From Geomesophilobacter sediminis (GTDB lineage Bacteria; Desulfobacterota; Desulfuromonadia; Geobacterales; Geobacteraceae), in NCBI RefSeq assembly GCF_016458275.1, contig NZ_JAEMHM010000001.1, forward strand, positions 1 through 64,000: a DNA stretch of 64,000 nucleotides. The letters run 5' to 3'. Shown here in pieces: positions 18,714-27,954 of the stretch. Position numbers and translations under genes: made by a program. Every line of letters begins with the position of its first letter. Position 1 is the first letter of the stretch. The notes under the pieces are model-generated. The model was given only the letters and a program-made list of their open reading frames with translations. It was not told where the DNA came from and made no database searches.

Positions 18714-19079
18714 ATGACAGCAGCACGTTGTGGTGAGATGAAATTGCGGGAGATCTTACAGGGAGCGCATTGCGATCGAAGACGCTTTCAGCTTGCCTCC
18801 GAGATGGCAGAGCGTGTGCCGGGCCTGGTGCCGTGTCCGATCTGCGGGGTGGAGGTGGAGGAGCTGGTGCAGGCGGCTTCGGAGGGCGTGCATTCAGAGA
18901 TGATCAGTTTGATTCAGTCCGAGTTTCCAGGGTGGAGTGCTGAGGATGGGATGTGTGAGATGTGCTGGGAAAGGTATCAAAGAAGACCCCCATCCTCGCC
19001 CTGTCTTGCAAGCTGTGCTTACGCACCCAGCCCCGTTGAAGGGGAGGGGACTTCCAGGGAAGTGCCCCCACAAGAATAA
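18714..19079 (+). CDS. Small protein with two CxxC motifs, possibly extended by repeat DNA
   Basis: A 121-residue protein of unknown function. PCPICGVEVEE (about residues 40-50) and CEMCWERYQR (about 80-90) look like two halves of a zinc-binding site. The last 35 residues (from PPSSPCLASCAYAPSP) are out of character: the DNA there (18990-19080) resembles intergenic repeat sequence, so the original stop may have been lost. ATG after GAGGGGGA. It stands alone between the thioesterase pair and tRNA-Gly. Confidence 0.6.
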   Translation: MTAARCGEMKLREILQGAHCDRRRFQLASEMAERVPGLVPCPICGVEVEELVQAASEGVHSEMISLIQSEFPGWSAEDGMCEMCWERYQRRPPSSPCLASCAYAPSPVEGEGTSREVPPQE

Positions 19080-19153
19080 GCGATTTTCTCTGCGGAACTC
19101 TGCGTACGCCGCGGTGAGCTTTCTGATTGCTCCAATGTGAAATCAAAAAACTG

Positions 19154-19182
19154 TTGACTCACGAAAATCGATTTGCTATAAG
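19154..19182 (+). promoter_or_regulatory. Sigma-70 promoter of tRNA-Gly
   Basis: TTGACT (19154-19159), 17 bases, then TATAAG (19177-19182), 12 bases before the tRNA. Confidence 0.8.
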
Positions 19183-19194
19183 AAGAGGCTCTGA

Positions 19195-19269
<75 letters not shown>

Positions 19270-19303
19270 AATAACAATTCCAAAGCCTAGCTTTTTAAGA
19301 TCG

Positions 19304-19336
19304 AGCCCGAGCATCCATTGATGCCTCGGGCTTTGT
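19304..19336 (+). terminator. Terminator of tRNA-Gly
   Basis: AGCCCGAG-CATC and GATG-C-CTCGGGCT pair around the loop CATT with one bulged base, followed by a short T-rich stretch. Confidence 0.65.
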
Positions 19337-19514
19337 CGTTTCTGCTGGGAGCGTGCGGCCGACCGGCTCCCGGCGATCTTCCTTCCCTGAGGGTACGGGC
19401 CGATGGATTGCCTTGCCGTCCTCCCCGATTTTATGGTACAGGCAGTCATCAGCGCATTATGAAGGTCTGGTCCTGTCGACAGGCAATAACCACCACGGTA
19501 CACGCTAGGACATC

Positions 19515-21143
19515 ATGTCGAAGAACAAAGCAGATGCCAAGTCAGCAATCATAATTGGCGCCGGCCCTGCCGGTTTGACTGCCGCCTATGAGCTGCTGGA
19601 CCGAACCAGTATCGTCCCGCTGGTCTTTGAAGCGACCAATGACATCGGCGGTATCTCGAAAACGGTCGTCTACAAAGGAAACCGGATCGATATCGGTGGG
19701 CACCGTTTTTTCTCGAAGTCGAGCCGGGTCATGGCCTGGTGGCAAAACCTTTTTCCGCTTCAGGGCGCGCCGGCCAGGGACGACCGAATCCTCGGCCGGC
19801 AGGTTCCCCTCGCGACGAGCTGCCGACAAAGAGCGATCGGTGCCGTTGCGCCCGAAACCGTTCCCGCCCCGGACCCGGAAACCGATGACGTCGTGATGTT
19901 GGTCCGGAGTCGTCTCTCCCGCATTTTCTTTTTGCGCAAATTCTTCAACTACCCCATCAGCCTCACCTGGGACACCATCGCCAACCTCGGGGCGCTTCGC
20001 ATCCTGAAGATCGGTCTGAGTTATTTGCGGGTGCAATTGGCTCCCCGGCGCACCGAGGCGTCACTGGAGGATTTCTTCGTCAATCGCTTCGGGAGGGAGC
20101 TCTACGGTACCTTTTTCCAGGACTACACGGAGAAGGTATGGGGGGTTCCCTGCCGCGAGATCAAGCCGGAATGGGGGGCTCAGCGGATCAAGGGACTGTC
20201 CGTAACGAAGACGGTGCTGCATGCGTTGCAGAAACTCCTTCCGTCTCCCGGCGACGCCGGCCCGAAAAAGGTGGAAACGAGCCTCATCGAAGAGTTCCAC
20301 TATCCAAAACTCGGGCCGGGCCAGATGTGGGAAACGGCGGCGGAACGGATCCGCGCCAACGGCGGCAGCGTGGTGCTCAATCGGCAGGTGGTTGGAATCG
20401 AGACGGACCGGACCCGGGTGACCGCCGTGCTGGTCCGGAACGAGGAAACCGGGGAGATATCCCGGCACGGGGCCGATTACTTCTTTTCCACCATGCCGGT
20501 GCGGGAGCTGATCACCGCGATGGGCGATTGCAACGAAGAAGAGGTCAAAAAGGTTGCCGCTGGACTGGTCTACCGGGATTTCATCACCGTCGGTCTGCTG
20601 CTGAAGAAACTGGCGATCAAAAACGAGACCAAGCTGAAGACCGTCAATGACCTGGTGCCGGACAACTGGATCTACATTCAGGAAAGGGACGTGAAGCTGG
20701 GCCGGCTCCAGGTATTCAACAACTGGAGCCCCTACCTGGTTCAGGACCCGGACACCGTCTGGATCGGGTTGGAATACTTCTGCAACGAAGGCGACGAGCT
20801 CTGGACCATGTCCGATGAAGATTTCTCCCGGTTTGCCATCGATGAGCTCGCCAGTATCGACATCATCGACCACCGGGACGTTCTGGATTGGACGGTCTTG
20901 AGGATGCCTAAAGCCTATCCCGCCTACTTTGGCAGCTATGACGACTTCGATGTGGTCCGGGGCTATGTCGACCGTTTCGAGAACCTTTTCCTGATCGGGC
21001 GCAACGGCATGCATCGCTACAATAACGCCGACCACTCCATGCTTACCGCTATGACTGCCGTGGATAACATCATTGCGGGAAAAACGGACAAGGGGAATAT
21101 CTGGGCGGTCAACGCCGAAGAGGATTATCACGAATCAAAGTAG
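19515..21143 (+). CDS. FAD-dependent oxidoreductase (HemY/amine-oxidase superfamily)
   Basis: A 542-residue flavoprotein. The N-terminal dinucleotide-binding motif is [17 protein letters not shown] (GxGxxG), followed by [13 protein letters not shown] and GHRFFSKS, the pattern of the NAD(P)/FAD oxidoreductases related to protoporphyrinogen oxidase, amine oxidase and UDP-galactopyranose mutase (COG1232-like). The C-terminus has [20 protein letters not shown], the flavin-contacting block seen in mutase-like enzymes. Similar proteins often lie in polysaccharide or lipid loci, but no such genes are adjacent. The substrate is unknown. ATG at 19515 lacks a strong ribosome site. Confidence 0.85.
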   Translation: MSKNKADAKSAIIIGAGPAGLTAAYELLDRTSIVPLVFEATNDIGGISKTVVYKGNRIDIGGHRFFSKSSRVMAWWQNLFPLQGAPARDDRILGRQVPLATSCRQRAIGAVAPETVPAPDPETDDVVMLVRSRLSRIFFLRKFFNYPISLTWDTIANLGALRILKIGLSYLRVQLAPRRTEASLEDFFVNRFGRELYGTFFQDYTEKVWGVPCREIKPEWGAQRIKGLSVTKTVLHALQKLLPSPGDAGPKKVETSLIEEFHYPKLGPGQMWETAAERIRANGGSVVLNRQVVGIETDRTRVTAVLVRNEETGEISRHGADYFFSTMPVRELITAMGDCNEEEVKKVAAGLVYRDFITVGLLLKKLAIKNETKLKTVNDLVPDNWIYIQERDVKLGRLQVFNNWSPYLVQDPDTVWIGLEYFCNEGDELWTMSDEDFSRFAIDELASIDIIDHRDVLDWTVLRMPKAYPAYFGSYDDFDVVRGYVDRFENLFLIGRNGMHRYNNADHSMLTAMTAVDNIIAGKTDKGNIWAVNAEEDYHESK

Positions 21144-21197
21144 CGACTTTCGGCCCATGGTCCTACCGTCGTGCCGGCGTTCGGGACCCGGTCCCGG

Positions 21198-22205
21198 TCA
21201 AAGCCTTTCCTGCTCGGCTACCTGGCGTTCCTCATCCTGTTCCTGCCGTAGGTGCCCCCGGAACTCCTTGCGGTAACGCACCGGCGAGATCAGCAGCGTC
21301 TTGCTGAAGTACTGGCGCAAGGTCACCTCCGAGCCGAACCCCGCCTCCTGAGCCACCACGTCGATCCGCTTGTCCGTTGTCTCCAAAAGCCGCTGGGCCA
21401 GGGCGAGCCGTTGCGCCGTCAGCCACTCGGATAACGTGGTCCCCAGGCGTTGCCGGAAATGCCGGGTGAAGGTCCGCCGGCTCATGGCACAACGCTCCGC
21501 CAGCGCATCGATGGTATGCGGCTGGTCCAGGTGCTGCTGTACCCATTCCAGGTGCCGGGAAAACCCGTCCCGGTTTTGCTCCTTGGGGACCGGGGTCTCG
21601 ATGTACTGCGCCTGTCCCCCTTGCCGATGCGGCGGCACGACCATCCGCCGTGCCACGTGCGCCGCCGCCTCCGCCCCCCGCAGTCTCCGCAGCAGGTGCA
21701 GGCAGCAGTCGATTCCCGCCGCGACGCCCGCCGAAGTTATCACGTCCCCGTCATCCACATACAACACGTCCGGCCGCACCGCGACGTCCGGGTAGCGCCG
21801 GGCCAATTCCCCGGTCCAGCCCCAGTGCGTCGTCGCCGGGCGGTGTTGCAACAGCCCGGCCGCTGCCAGCACGAATGCCCCCAGGCAGAGCCCGACTACG
21901 ACAGCGCCGCGCCGGTGCGCCGCGCGGAGTGCCTCCAGAAGCACCTCCGGCGGCTCCTCGTCGGTGTCGCGCCAACTCGGGACGATGACGACGCCGGCCC
22001 GCGCCACGTCGTCCAGGGTGTGCCCGGCCACGATTCCGATCCCGGCGTCGCTGCGCAGGAGACCGGCTTCGGCGGCGCAGACGATGACGTCGAAGGGGGG
22101 CGTGATCCCGACGCGCCGGACGGTGCCGAAGACCGCGCACGGCACCGAAAGGTGAAAGGCGCTGATGGAATCAAAGGCGATGACGGCGATGGTCTCGTTG
22201 GTCAT
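21198..22205 (-). CDS. GlxA-type AraC-family transcriptional regulator
   Basis: A 335-residue regulator with an N-terminal DJ-1/PfpI (class I amidotransferase-like) domain (residues 1-190, VVVGLCLGAFVLAAAGLL) and a C-terminal AraC helix-turn-helix pair (from about 225: RCAMSRRTFTRHFRQRLG, then LAQEAGFGSEVTLRQYF-like). Such GlxA-like regulators sense small metabolites through the N-terminal domain; the ligand here is unknown. ATG at 22205 is after GGAGGAACT. It is divergent to the acetyltransferase at 22333, which may be its target. Confidence 0.9.
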   Translation of the reverse strand: MTNETIAVIAFDSISAFHLSVPCAVFGTVRRVGITPPFDVIVCAAEAGLLRSDAGIGIVAGHTLDDVARAGVVIVPSWRDTDEEPPEVLLEALRAAHRRGAVVVGLCLGAFVLAAAGLLQHRPATTHWGWTGELARRYPDVAVRPDVLYVDDGDVITSAGVAAGIDCCLHLLRRLRGAEAAAHVARRMVVPPHRQGGQAQYIETPVPKEQNRDGFSRHLEWVQQHLDQPHTIDALAERCAMSRRTFTRHFRQRLGTTLSEWLTAQRLALAQRLLETTDKRIDVVAQEAGFGSEVTLRQYFSKTLLISPVRYRKEFRGHLRQEQDEERQVAEQERL

Positions 22206-22332
22206 AGTTCCTCCGGAATGACCCAATCATATCACATAATGGCATTCAGGCCACTGTTTTTCCCGCGGCCGCTGGCTCATAATCCACTTACTGATGAACG
22301 AGAACCGGAAACATGACTGTTGGAGGTGGGAG

Positions 22333-22809
22333 ATGATCGCGCTCAAGCCGCTGGCCCCGGAAAGCATTCCGTTGATCGCCCAATGGCCGCCGTACCCGGG
22401 CGATATGGAGCAGATGGATTACGCCCTGCGCGAGCAGGGGTGGCTGGCCGAGTACGCCGGCCGACCGGAGGCGCATCTGTACGGGGCGCACCTGGAAGGG
22501 GAACTGGTCGCCTTTTCGATGCTGATCGAGACGGCGCCCAAGGAGGCGGAGTTCCGCATTGCCCTGCGCGCGGACCGGACCGGAGCGGGATTGGGGGGAG
22601 AGGTCACCCGGCTGACCCTGGCGGAGGGATTCCGGGCGCAGGACATGACTCGGATCCACCTGGTGGTACGCACCAGCAACACCCGGGGGATCAACCTCTA
22701 CCGCCGGCTCGGTTTCGTCGAGCGAGGCACGCTGCTAAAGACGGTGCAGGGGGCGGTGGTGGAATTCATTGCCATGGATCTGGACCGGGGAGCATTGGAC
22801 GCAAAGTAA
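22333..22809 (+). CDS. GNAT-family N-acetyltransferase
   Basis: A 158-residue acetyl-CoA-dependent acyltransferase of unknown substrate. The GNAT fold is shown by AEFRIALRADRTGAGLGGEV, the acetyl-CoA loop (R-x-x-G-x-G), and by VVRTSNTRGINLYRRLGFVERG, the motif B end typical of RimI-like enzymes. The start at 22333 is chosen for GGAGGTGGGAG just upstream; a start at 22294 would lack a site. Confidence 0.88.
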   Translation: MIALKPLAPESIPLIAQWPPYPGDMEQMDYALREQGWLAEYAGRPEAHLYGAHLEGELVAFSMLIETAPKEAEFRIALRADRTGAGLGGEVTRLTLAEGFRAQDMTRIHLVVRTSNTRGINLYRRLGFVERGTLLKTVQGAVVEFIAMDLDRGALDAK

Positions 22810-22842
22810 GGTGGGGCGGTGACTGAGGCCGCTTGATTACAC

Positions 22843-22925
22843 GGTGGGAGCCCCTTTCCAGGCGCGAACCGACGAAGGCGGTAATCACTTTCGTGCGTAT
22901 TCCCGCCGGGAACGGCGCTCCCCCA
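22843..22925. repeat. Family A-like palindromic repeat
   Basis: GTGGGAGCCCCTTTCCAGGC at the left and GCCGGGAACGGCGCTCCCCC at the right are inverted relatives. It fills the gap before the hydrolase. Confidence 0.6.
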
Positions 22926-22961
22926 GGAAAGCCCATCGTTAATGGGAAAGGAGACCAAGCC

Positions 22962-23582
22962 ATGAAAAACGAACGTGCTCTTATCGTGATTGACGTACAA
23001 AACGACTATGACGGTGGCAACCTGCCGATTGCCCATCCGCCGATAGCAGGCTCGCTGGCCAATATCGGCCGTGCCATGGATGCCGCGAAGAAGCGGGGTG
23101 TCCCGGTGGTGGCGGTGCAGAACATCAACGCACCGGACGCGCCGATCTTCGCCGAAGGGACTCCGGGCGCGGAGCTGCACCCGGTGGTTGCCTCGCGCGG
23201 CTGGGACCACTACTTCAGGAAAAACATGCCCAGCACCTTTTCCGCGCCGGGGTTTGAGGCGTGGCTGAGAGAGAACGGCATCACCACGATCACCATCGTC
23301 GGCTACATGAGCCACAACTGCGACCTGTCGACGGCGATCGAGGCGGTGCACCGCGGCTTCAAGGTGGAGTTCCTCTCGGACGCCACCGGTTCGCTCCCCT
23401 ATGCCAACCGGGCCGGACGCGCCAGTGGCGAGGAAATCCACCGGGTGGTGTCGGTGGTGCTGCAGTCGCGCTTTGCCGCGGTGATGACCACCGAAGAATG
23501 GATCGAGGTGCTGGAGACCGGCCGTGAACCGGAGCGGGACAGTATCTACGCTTCGAGCCGGCGGGGGAGGGGGATTGAGTAA
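22962..23582 (+). CDS. Isochorismatase-like cysteine hydrolase
   Basis: A 206-residue hydrolase of the isochorismatase/nicotinamidase superfamily. ALIVIDVQNDY carries the catalytic Asp, and TIVGYMSHNCDLSTAIEA the nucleophilic Cys after the usual cis-peptide region. The length is normal. Substrate is not determinable; the family covers nicotinamide, carbamoyl-sarcosine and others. ATG after AAAGGAG, and the upstream in-frame extension is repeat DNA. It is convergent with the RIC gene. Confidence 0.88.
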   Translation: MKNERALIVIDVQNDYDGGNLPIAHPPIAGSLANIGRAMDAAKKRGVPVVAVQNINAPDAPIFAEGTPGAELHPVVASRGWDHYFRKNMPSTFSAPGFEAWLRENGITTITIVGYMSHNCDLSTAIEAVHRGFKVEFLSDATGSLPYANRAGRASGEEIHRVVSVVLQSRFAAVMTTEEWIEVLETGREPERDSIYASSRRGRGIE

Positions 23583-23610
23583 TGGGGAAGGGGCAGGAAC
23601 TTTTTTTGTC

Positions 23611-23665
23611 CCGCGCCGGGCTGATCGGACCGGTCGGTCGGATCGGACCGATCAGCCCGGCGCGG
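23611..23665. repeat. Family C palindrome between convergent genes
   Basis: A perfect 18-bp inverted pair: CCGCGCCGGGCTGATCGG (23611-23628) and its complement at 23648-23665. No T-run follows on either strand, though one precedes it at 23602-23608. Confidence 0.7.
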
Positions 23666-23696
23666 AGTTTCCTCCTGCATGGGGACGAGCAACCTC

Positions 23697-24422
23697 TTAC
23701 AGCTTCTCCGCTTTCGGGAACAGGATGTTGTTTTCCAGATGCACGTGCAGGTGCAGGTCGTCTTCGAACTCCTCCAGCTTGCGGTAGGTCAGCGTGAACG
23801 TAGTGCAGGCATCGTCGGGAACGGCATAGTCGTGGGCGAGAGCGCGAATCTCATGGATCGCGGCGCCAACCTGGTCGTGCTCGTGGCGCAAGGTCCGCAA
23901 CGAGCTGCGCAGGGCGTCCATTTCCGCCGCCGCGCCGGTTCCTTCCCGACCCGCCGCGGACAGACGCCGGACCGCCGGGAACAACGTCTCCTCCTCGTCA
24001 TGCATGTGTTGTTTCAGCTCCGCGGCAATCCGGTCGAAGATGTCCGCAATCTGCAGCAGTTCCGGGTGCCGTCCGCCGTGGACCTCGGCGATCTTCCGGG
24101 CGTATCCGGCAATGGTTCCGGACTCCTCCCGGACATAGGTATGGTGGGTGTTGACGATATAGTCGGCCAGAAACCCGAGCTCCCAGGTGGCGAAATTCTG
24201 CCCCCGCTCCAGGGGCTGGGCGGTCGCTTCGGTGACCTCCCGCAAAAGTTGCGTAGGCTCGACCCCTTTCTCCTGGCACGCCTCGTCGAGGGTGACGTTC
24301 CCGCCACAGCAAAAATCGATGCCGTGTCTTTCAAAAACAGCGGCGGTACGGTAATCCCCTGCGACAAACTCGCCGACGGTTTGTTGCATCATATCCTCAA
24401 ACGATTTCTCTTCTCGATGCAT
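23697..24422 (-). CDS. Iron-sulfur cluster repair protein, RIC/ScdA/YtfE family
   Basis: A di-iron protein that helps repair iron-sulfur clusters damaged by nitric oxide or oxidation. The N-terminal DUF542 part has GIDFCCGGNVTL (about residues 34-45), and the hemerythrin-like part supplies HHTYVREE, HMHDEEETLFP and HEHDQVG, with the final HVHLENNILFPKA. Length of 241 is typical (about 220-240). ATG at 24422 after GGGAGAA. It overlaps the end of the kinase gene by 26 bases, so the two are co-transcribed and may form a stress response unit. Confidence 0.93.
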   Translation of the reverse strand: MHREEKSFEDMMQQTVGEFVAGDYRTAAVFERHGIDFCCGGNVTLDEACQEKGVEPTQLLREVTEATAQPLERGQNFATWELGFLADYIVNTHHTYVREESGTIAGYARKIAEVHGGRHPELLQIADIFDRIAAELKQHMHDEEETLFPAVRRLSAAGREGTGAAAEMDALRSSLRTLRHEHDQVGAAIHEIRALAHDYAVPDDACTTFTLTYRKLEEFEDDLHLHVHLENNILFPKAEKL

Positions 24423-25596
24423 CGTTATTCTCCCTGTTTGCTTTCGTTTCCCCATGGCTCAAGCGGCCACGGGCATTGGTGGTGCTGGTGCCGGCGCGGT
24501 TTGGTGCCGGCGCCCCTGCGGCCACTCTCGGCAGCGACAACCAGAAGGTGGCCCCGCCGTCGACACTCCCTTCGGCCCAGATTCGGCCGCCGTGGCGTTC
24601 GATGATCCGGCGCACGTGAGCCAGGCCGATGCCGGTCCCTTCGAACCCTTCCCCCGGGTGCAGGCGCTGGAACATGCCGAAGAGCTTGTTCCGGTAGCGC
24701 ATGTCGAAGCCTACCCCGTTGTCTTTTACGTAGATGACGGTCTCGGCGGGATCCTCCACGGTCCCGATCGCTATGGTGGCGCGGGGGCGGGAGCGGGTGA
24801 ACTTCACCGCGTTGGCAATGAGGTTGTAAAAGGCCATGCGCAGCATGTCGGGGTCGCCGACCACGTCCGGCAACGGCGCGATCTCCCAGGCAATCGCGCG
24901 TCCGGGCTCCCTTTCGCTCAGTTGCTCGACGATCCGGTGCACCGTGGCGTCAAGATCGGTGCGCTGCAGCAGCAGTTCGGTGCGCCCCAGTTGGGAAAAG
25001 GCCAGCAGGCCGTCGATCTGGTTCCCCATCTTGGTCGCCGACTGCGCGATGACCTTCAGGTAGTGCCGGCTTTTCGGGTCGAGGTCGCGGTTCCGCGCCG
25101 CCAAAAGTTCCACAAATCCCAGGATGTGGCGGATCGGCGCCCGCAAGTCGTGGGAGATCGTGTAGCTTACCTCGGCATTCTCCCGATTGGCCTCCGTGAG
25201 CCGCTCCACCTGCCTTTGCAGCGACATGTTGAGCTCGGTGATCCGGGCGATGTTCTGCTTTTGTTGCAGCAGGTGCATCTGCCGGATCCGCCCCAGCCCG
25301 AGACCGAAAAGGACGAGCAAGGTGACCTTCACCACGGCGTCCCAGTACCAGAAGAAGAGATGGGCATAGAGGTGCTTGGTGAGGAAAACCTTCAGGATGA
25401 TGACCATCCCTGCCAGCAGCGAAACGGAAACGATCTCTGCCATGCGGCGCTGCCAGGCCACGATGGCCAGGGGGACCAGGTAGAGGGGGAAGAGGTTGAA
25501 CCCGAAGCCGAGACGATAGTCGAGGGAACCGATGACGCCGATCAGGATGATCGGCAGTACGAGGGTAAACAGGCTGGATTGGGCTCTCGTCGTCAT
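24397..25596 (-). CDS. Membrane sensor histidine kinase
   Basis: A 399-residue kinase. Residues 1-105 contain about four hydrophobic segments in an integral membrane sensor. A coiled coil (residues 110-145) leads to the H-box SYTISHDLRAPIRH, the N-box FYNLIANAVKF, the G1 box VKDNGVGFDMRY and G2 GTGIGLAHVRRI. It resembles the phytochrome-like, solitary kinases whose response regulator is elsewhere. ATG at 25596; the ribosome site is weak. The overlap with the RIC gene suggests it senses a condition related to iron-sulfur damage, though that is inference from position alone. Confidence 0.9.
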   Translation of the reverse strand: MTTRAQSSLFTLVLPIILIGVIGSLDYRLGFGFNLFPLYLVPLAIVAWQRRMAEIVSVSLLAGMVIILKVFLTKHLYAHLFFWYWDAVVKVTLLVLFGLGLGRIRQMHLLQQKQNIARITELNMSLQRQVERLTEANRENAEVSYTISHDLRAPIRHILGFVELLAARNRDLDPKSRHYLKVIAQSATKMGNQIDGLLAFSQLGRTELLLQRTDLDATVHRIVEQLSEREPGRAIAWEIAPLPDVVGDPDMLRMAFYNLIANAVKFTRSRPRATIAIGTVEDPAETVIYVKDNGVGFDMRYRNKLFGMFQRLHPGEGFEGTGIGLAHVRRIIERHGGRIWAEGSVDGGATFWLSLPRVAAGAPAPNRAGTSTTNARGRLSHGETKANRENNDASRREIV

Positions 25597-25797
25597 GGGA
25601 CTCTCGCGATAGATAGTCGTTTCACCGCATCCGGTGCTGCTCGGCGTCTCTAAGCTGATGGCGCCGCCCGGAGGCCGCGTCCTACCGCCCGGCCGGCCCC
25701 TGTCGACAAAAGAGCGGGGGTGGAACCATGGAATGCATTGTAATTATAACGTTTGCGTAAGGATGAGCGCAATGGAAATGATAGTCGCTTTCAGGCA

Positions 25798-25929
25798 TCT
25801 TTCGGCGCCCTTTTTAAAGCAACCGGTAAGACCGCGAACTGGGCCCGGGAGTCGGGACAGGCGGCCAAGAGGCTGTCGACCCTGAGTGAAGAGCTGCGCG
25901 GCCTGATGGGGCAGTTCCGGCTGGCCTGA
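25798..25929 (+). pseudogene. Relic 3' end of a methyl-accepting chemotaxis protein
   Basis: One frame ending at TGA (25927-25929) reads GKTANWARESGQAAKRLS, then TLSEELRGLMGQFRLA. This is the C-terminal tail of an MCP signalling domain (compare the QLSSLSEDLRQIVSQFKLL tail of the intact MCP at 26214). The upstream part is missing and the frame has no start, so it is a remnant. The rest of the 617-base gap holds a terminator, two GTATACGC copies and a promoter. Confidence 0.7.
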
Positions 25930-25952
25930 AGCTGGCGGCACATGGATAGGGC

Positions 25953-25990
25953 GAGGGGGTTGGCTTTTTGAGCCAACCCCCTCTTTTTTT
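25953..25990 (+). terminator. Strong terminator after the MCP relic
   Basis: GAGGGGGTTGGCT, loop TTTTG, AGCCAACCCCCTC and seven T residues: a perfect 13-bp stem. It probably belonged to the lost MCP gene. Confidence 0.85.
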
Positions 25991-26065
25991 GTAGTAACCG
26001 GACCTGCAGAAAAAAAGGCGCAAGTAATGTATACGCGGCATATTTGTTGTATACGCTGAGAAGGC

Positions 26066-26092
26066 TAAAGTGTACTGAATACGTGACGATAG
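26066..26092 (+). promoter_or_regulatory. Candidate sigma-28 (FliA) promoter of the MCP gene
   Basis: TAAAGTGT-N11-GACGATAG fits the enterobacterial FliA consensus TAAAGTTT-N11-GCCGATAA with three mismatches and exact spacing. It lies 122 bases before the MCP start. Two GTATACGC copies lie just upstream (26029-26036 and 26049-26056), 20 bases apart, and could be operators. Confidence 0.5.
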
Positions 26093-26213
26093 TGTTAGAG
26101 CTTAATTACGAAGATCTGTAAGTATGCTAATTACAACTGCTGTAACATTTTGACGCACACCTTGCCAAAATGATTCACATATAAAATTGTATTAATTGTA
26201 ATCGGGGTGAAAC

Positions 26214-27830
26214 GTGAAAATTTCAACGAAAATCTCTGCTGGCGTTGTATTGACGGTATTTATTGCTATTGCCACTACGTCCTTTCTTTGTCTCTACCAG
26301 ATGCAGAAGGAATTGAGCAGCAAGGCAGAGGCTGCATTGCAATCAAGAATGAAAACAATGCAGTACCTGTTGCAAAGCAAAGGCTCGGAGATGCACATCG
26401 CGGATGGCAAGTTGCTTGCCGGTGATTATCCCATCAACGGCAACTTCGAGATTCCGGACCGGATCAAAGAACTCTTCGGCGGCGCCGCGACCATATTCAT
26501 GCAGGACGAACGGATCTCGACCAATGTCTTGAAGCCGGACGGCAGCCGGGCAGTGGGGACCAAGCTGAAGGGACCGGCCTACGACGCGGTCATCGGGCAG
26601 GGAAAACCGTTTAGCGGCATCGTGGAGATCCTCGGGGTTCCCTACTTCACCGCCTACCAGCCGGTCGTCGACCGCGACGGCAAGGTGATCGGGGCACTGT
26701 ACGTAGGAGAAAAGGTGAGCGAGTACCTGGCGGTCTACGAAAGGCTCAAGTACGTGGTGGCGGGAATCGCCGTGGTGCTGGCGGCGGGACTTTCCTTCGT
26801 GACGCTGTTGCTGGTAAAGCAATCGCTGCTGCCGCTGGGGCGGATGTGCGAGATGATCGAGGACATCGCCCACGGGGAGGGCGATCTGACCAAGCGCCTC
26901 GACGACAGCAGCCACGATGAGATCGGCGAGGTGGCGAAGTGGCTCAATGTCTTCATGGAGAAACTCCACCTGATCATCGACCGGACCGCACAGACCACGC
27001 ACCGGGTGGCGGCCGCTTCGGCGCATCTGCATACCACCGCGGAGCGGATGGCGCTGGGGACCGACCGGGTTGCCGAGCAGGCCGGTTCGGTCGCGACCGC
27101 GGGGGAGCAGATGTCGGTGACCTCCGGAGACATAGCGCAAAACTGCGCCCGCGCCGCGGAGGGGTCCCGCCAGACCTCGGAGGCCGCCGCTTCCGGGGCG
27201 CGGGTGGTCGATGAGACCATCGTGCTCATGAACAACATCGCCAGCCGCGTCAAGGAGAGCGCCCAGACCGTCGAGAGCCTCGGGACCCGCTCCGAGCAGA
27301 TCGGGGAGATTGTCGGCACCATCGAGGACATCGCCGACCAGACCAACCTCCTGGCGCTGAACGCGGCGATCGAGGCGGCTCGGGCCGGGGACCAGGGGCG
27401 CGGCTTCGCCGTCGTCGCCGACGAGGTCCGGGCGCTCGCCGAGCGGACCAGCAAAGCGACCCGGGAGATCTCCGACATGATCCGGGGGATCCAGCAGGAA
27501 ATCGGGACTGCGGTGCAGGCGATGCACCAGGGGGTGCACGAGGTATCGAAGGGGAGCGACAAGGCGGCCGAATCCGGCCAGGCGCTGCAGGAGATCCTGG
27601 TGATGATCAACGACGTGACCGGGCAGATCCACCAGGTGGCGACCGCCGCCGAGGAGCAGACGGCGACCACCACCGAGATCAGCGGCAACATCCACCAGAT
27701 CAACACCGTCCTCGCCCAGACCTCCCAAGGGGTGCAGGAGTCGGCCCAGGCGGCGAACCAGCTCTCCTCGCTCTCAGAAGATCTGCGCCAGATCGTCTCC
27801 CAGTTCAAGCTGCTGGAGAAGGCGGCCTAG
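26214..27830 (+). CDS. Methyl-accepting chemotaxis protein with single Cache sensor
   Basis: A 538-residue transducer. TM1 is at residues 8-28 (GVVLTVFIAIATTSFLCL) and TM2 near 185-205. The periplasmic part has the single-Cache pattern, AATIFMQDERISTNVLKPDG and PYFTAYQPVVDRDGKVIGALYVG. A HAMP domain follows, then the MCP signalling hairpin with the highly conserved DIADQTNLLALNAAIEAARA and GRGFAVVADEVRALAERTS. There is no CheR-binding pentapeptide at the tail. GTG start after GGGGTGA. The ligand is unknown. Its promoter may be sigma-28, as is common for chemotaxis genes. Confidence 0.95.
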   Translation: MKISTKISAGVVLTVFIAIATTSFLCLYQMQKELSSKAEAALQSRMKTMQYLLQSKGSEMHIADGKLLAGDYPINGNFEIPDRIKELFGGAATIFMQDERISTNVLKPDGSRAVGTKLKGPAYDAVIGQGKPFSGIVEILGVPYFTAYQPVVDRDGKVIGALYVGEKVSEYLAVYERLKYVVAGIAVVLAAGLSFVTLLLVKQSLLPLGRMCEMIEDIAHGEGDLTKRLDDSSHDEIGEVAKWLNVFMEKLHLIIDRTAQTTHRVAAASAHLHTTAERMALGTDRVAEQAGSVATAGEQMSVTSGDIAQNCARAAEGSRQTSEAAASGARVVDETIVLMNNIASRVKESAQTVESLGTRSEQIGEIVGTIEDIADQTNLLALNAAIEAARAGDQGRGFAVVADEVRALAERTSKATREISDMIRGIQQEIGTAVQAMHQGVHEVSKGSDKAAESGQALQEILVMINDVTGQIHQVATAAEEQTATTTEISGNIHQINTVLAQTSQGVQESAQAANQLSSLSEDLRQIVSQFKLLEKAA

Positions 27831-27897
27831 GGACCGGAGGGGGAAACGTCGGGGCTGGGGGCTAGGGGCTGGGGGCTAGTCAGTTCGGCCCAGGAAG

Positions 27898-27954
27898 CAG
27901 GAGCGGCATTGCCGTCGCGATCAGGTGCAGACGATCGCGGCGGCAATGCCGCTC
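27898..27954. repeat. Family A palindrome
   Basis: GCAGGAGCGGCATTGCCGTC plus GCGATC is mirrored by GATCGCGGCGGCAATGCCGCTC. In the remaining gap from 27955 to 28424 I see nothing recognisable. Confidence 0.65.

Noticed and set aside
23602-23665. Rho-independent terminator at family C copy 2
   Set aside because: The T-run lies before, not after, the stem on the plus strand, and there is none after it on the minus strand.
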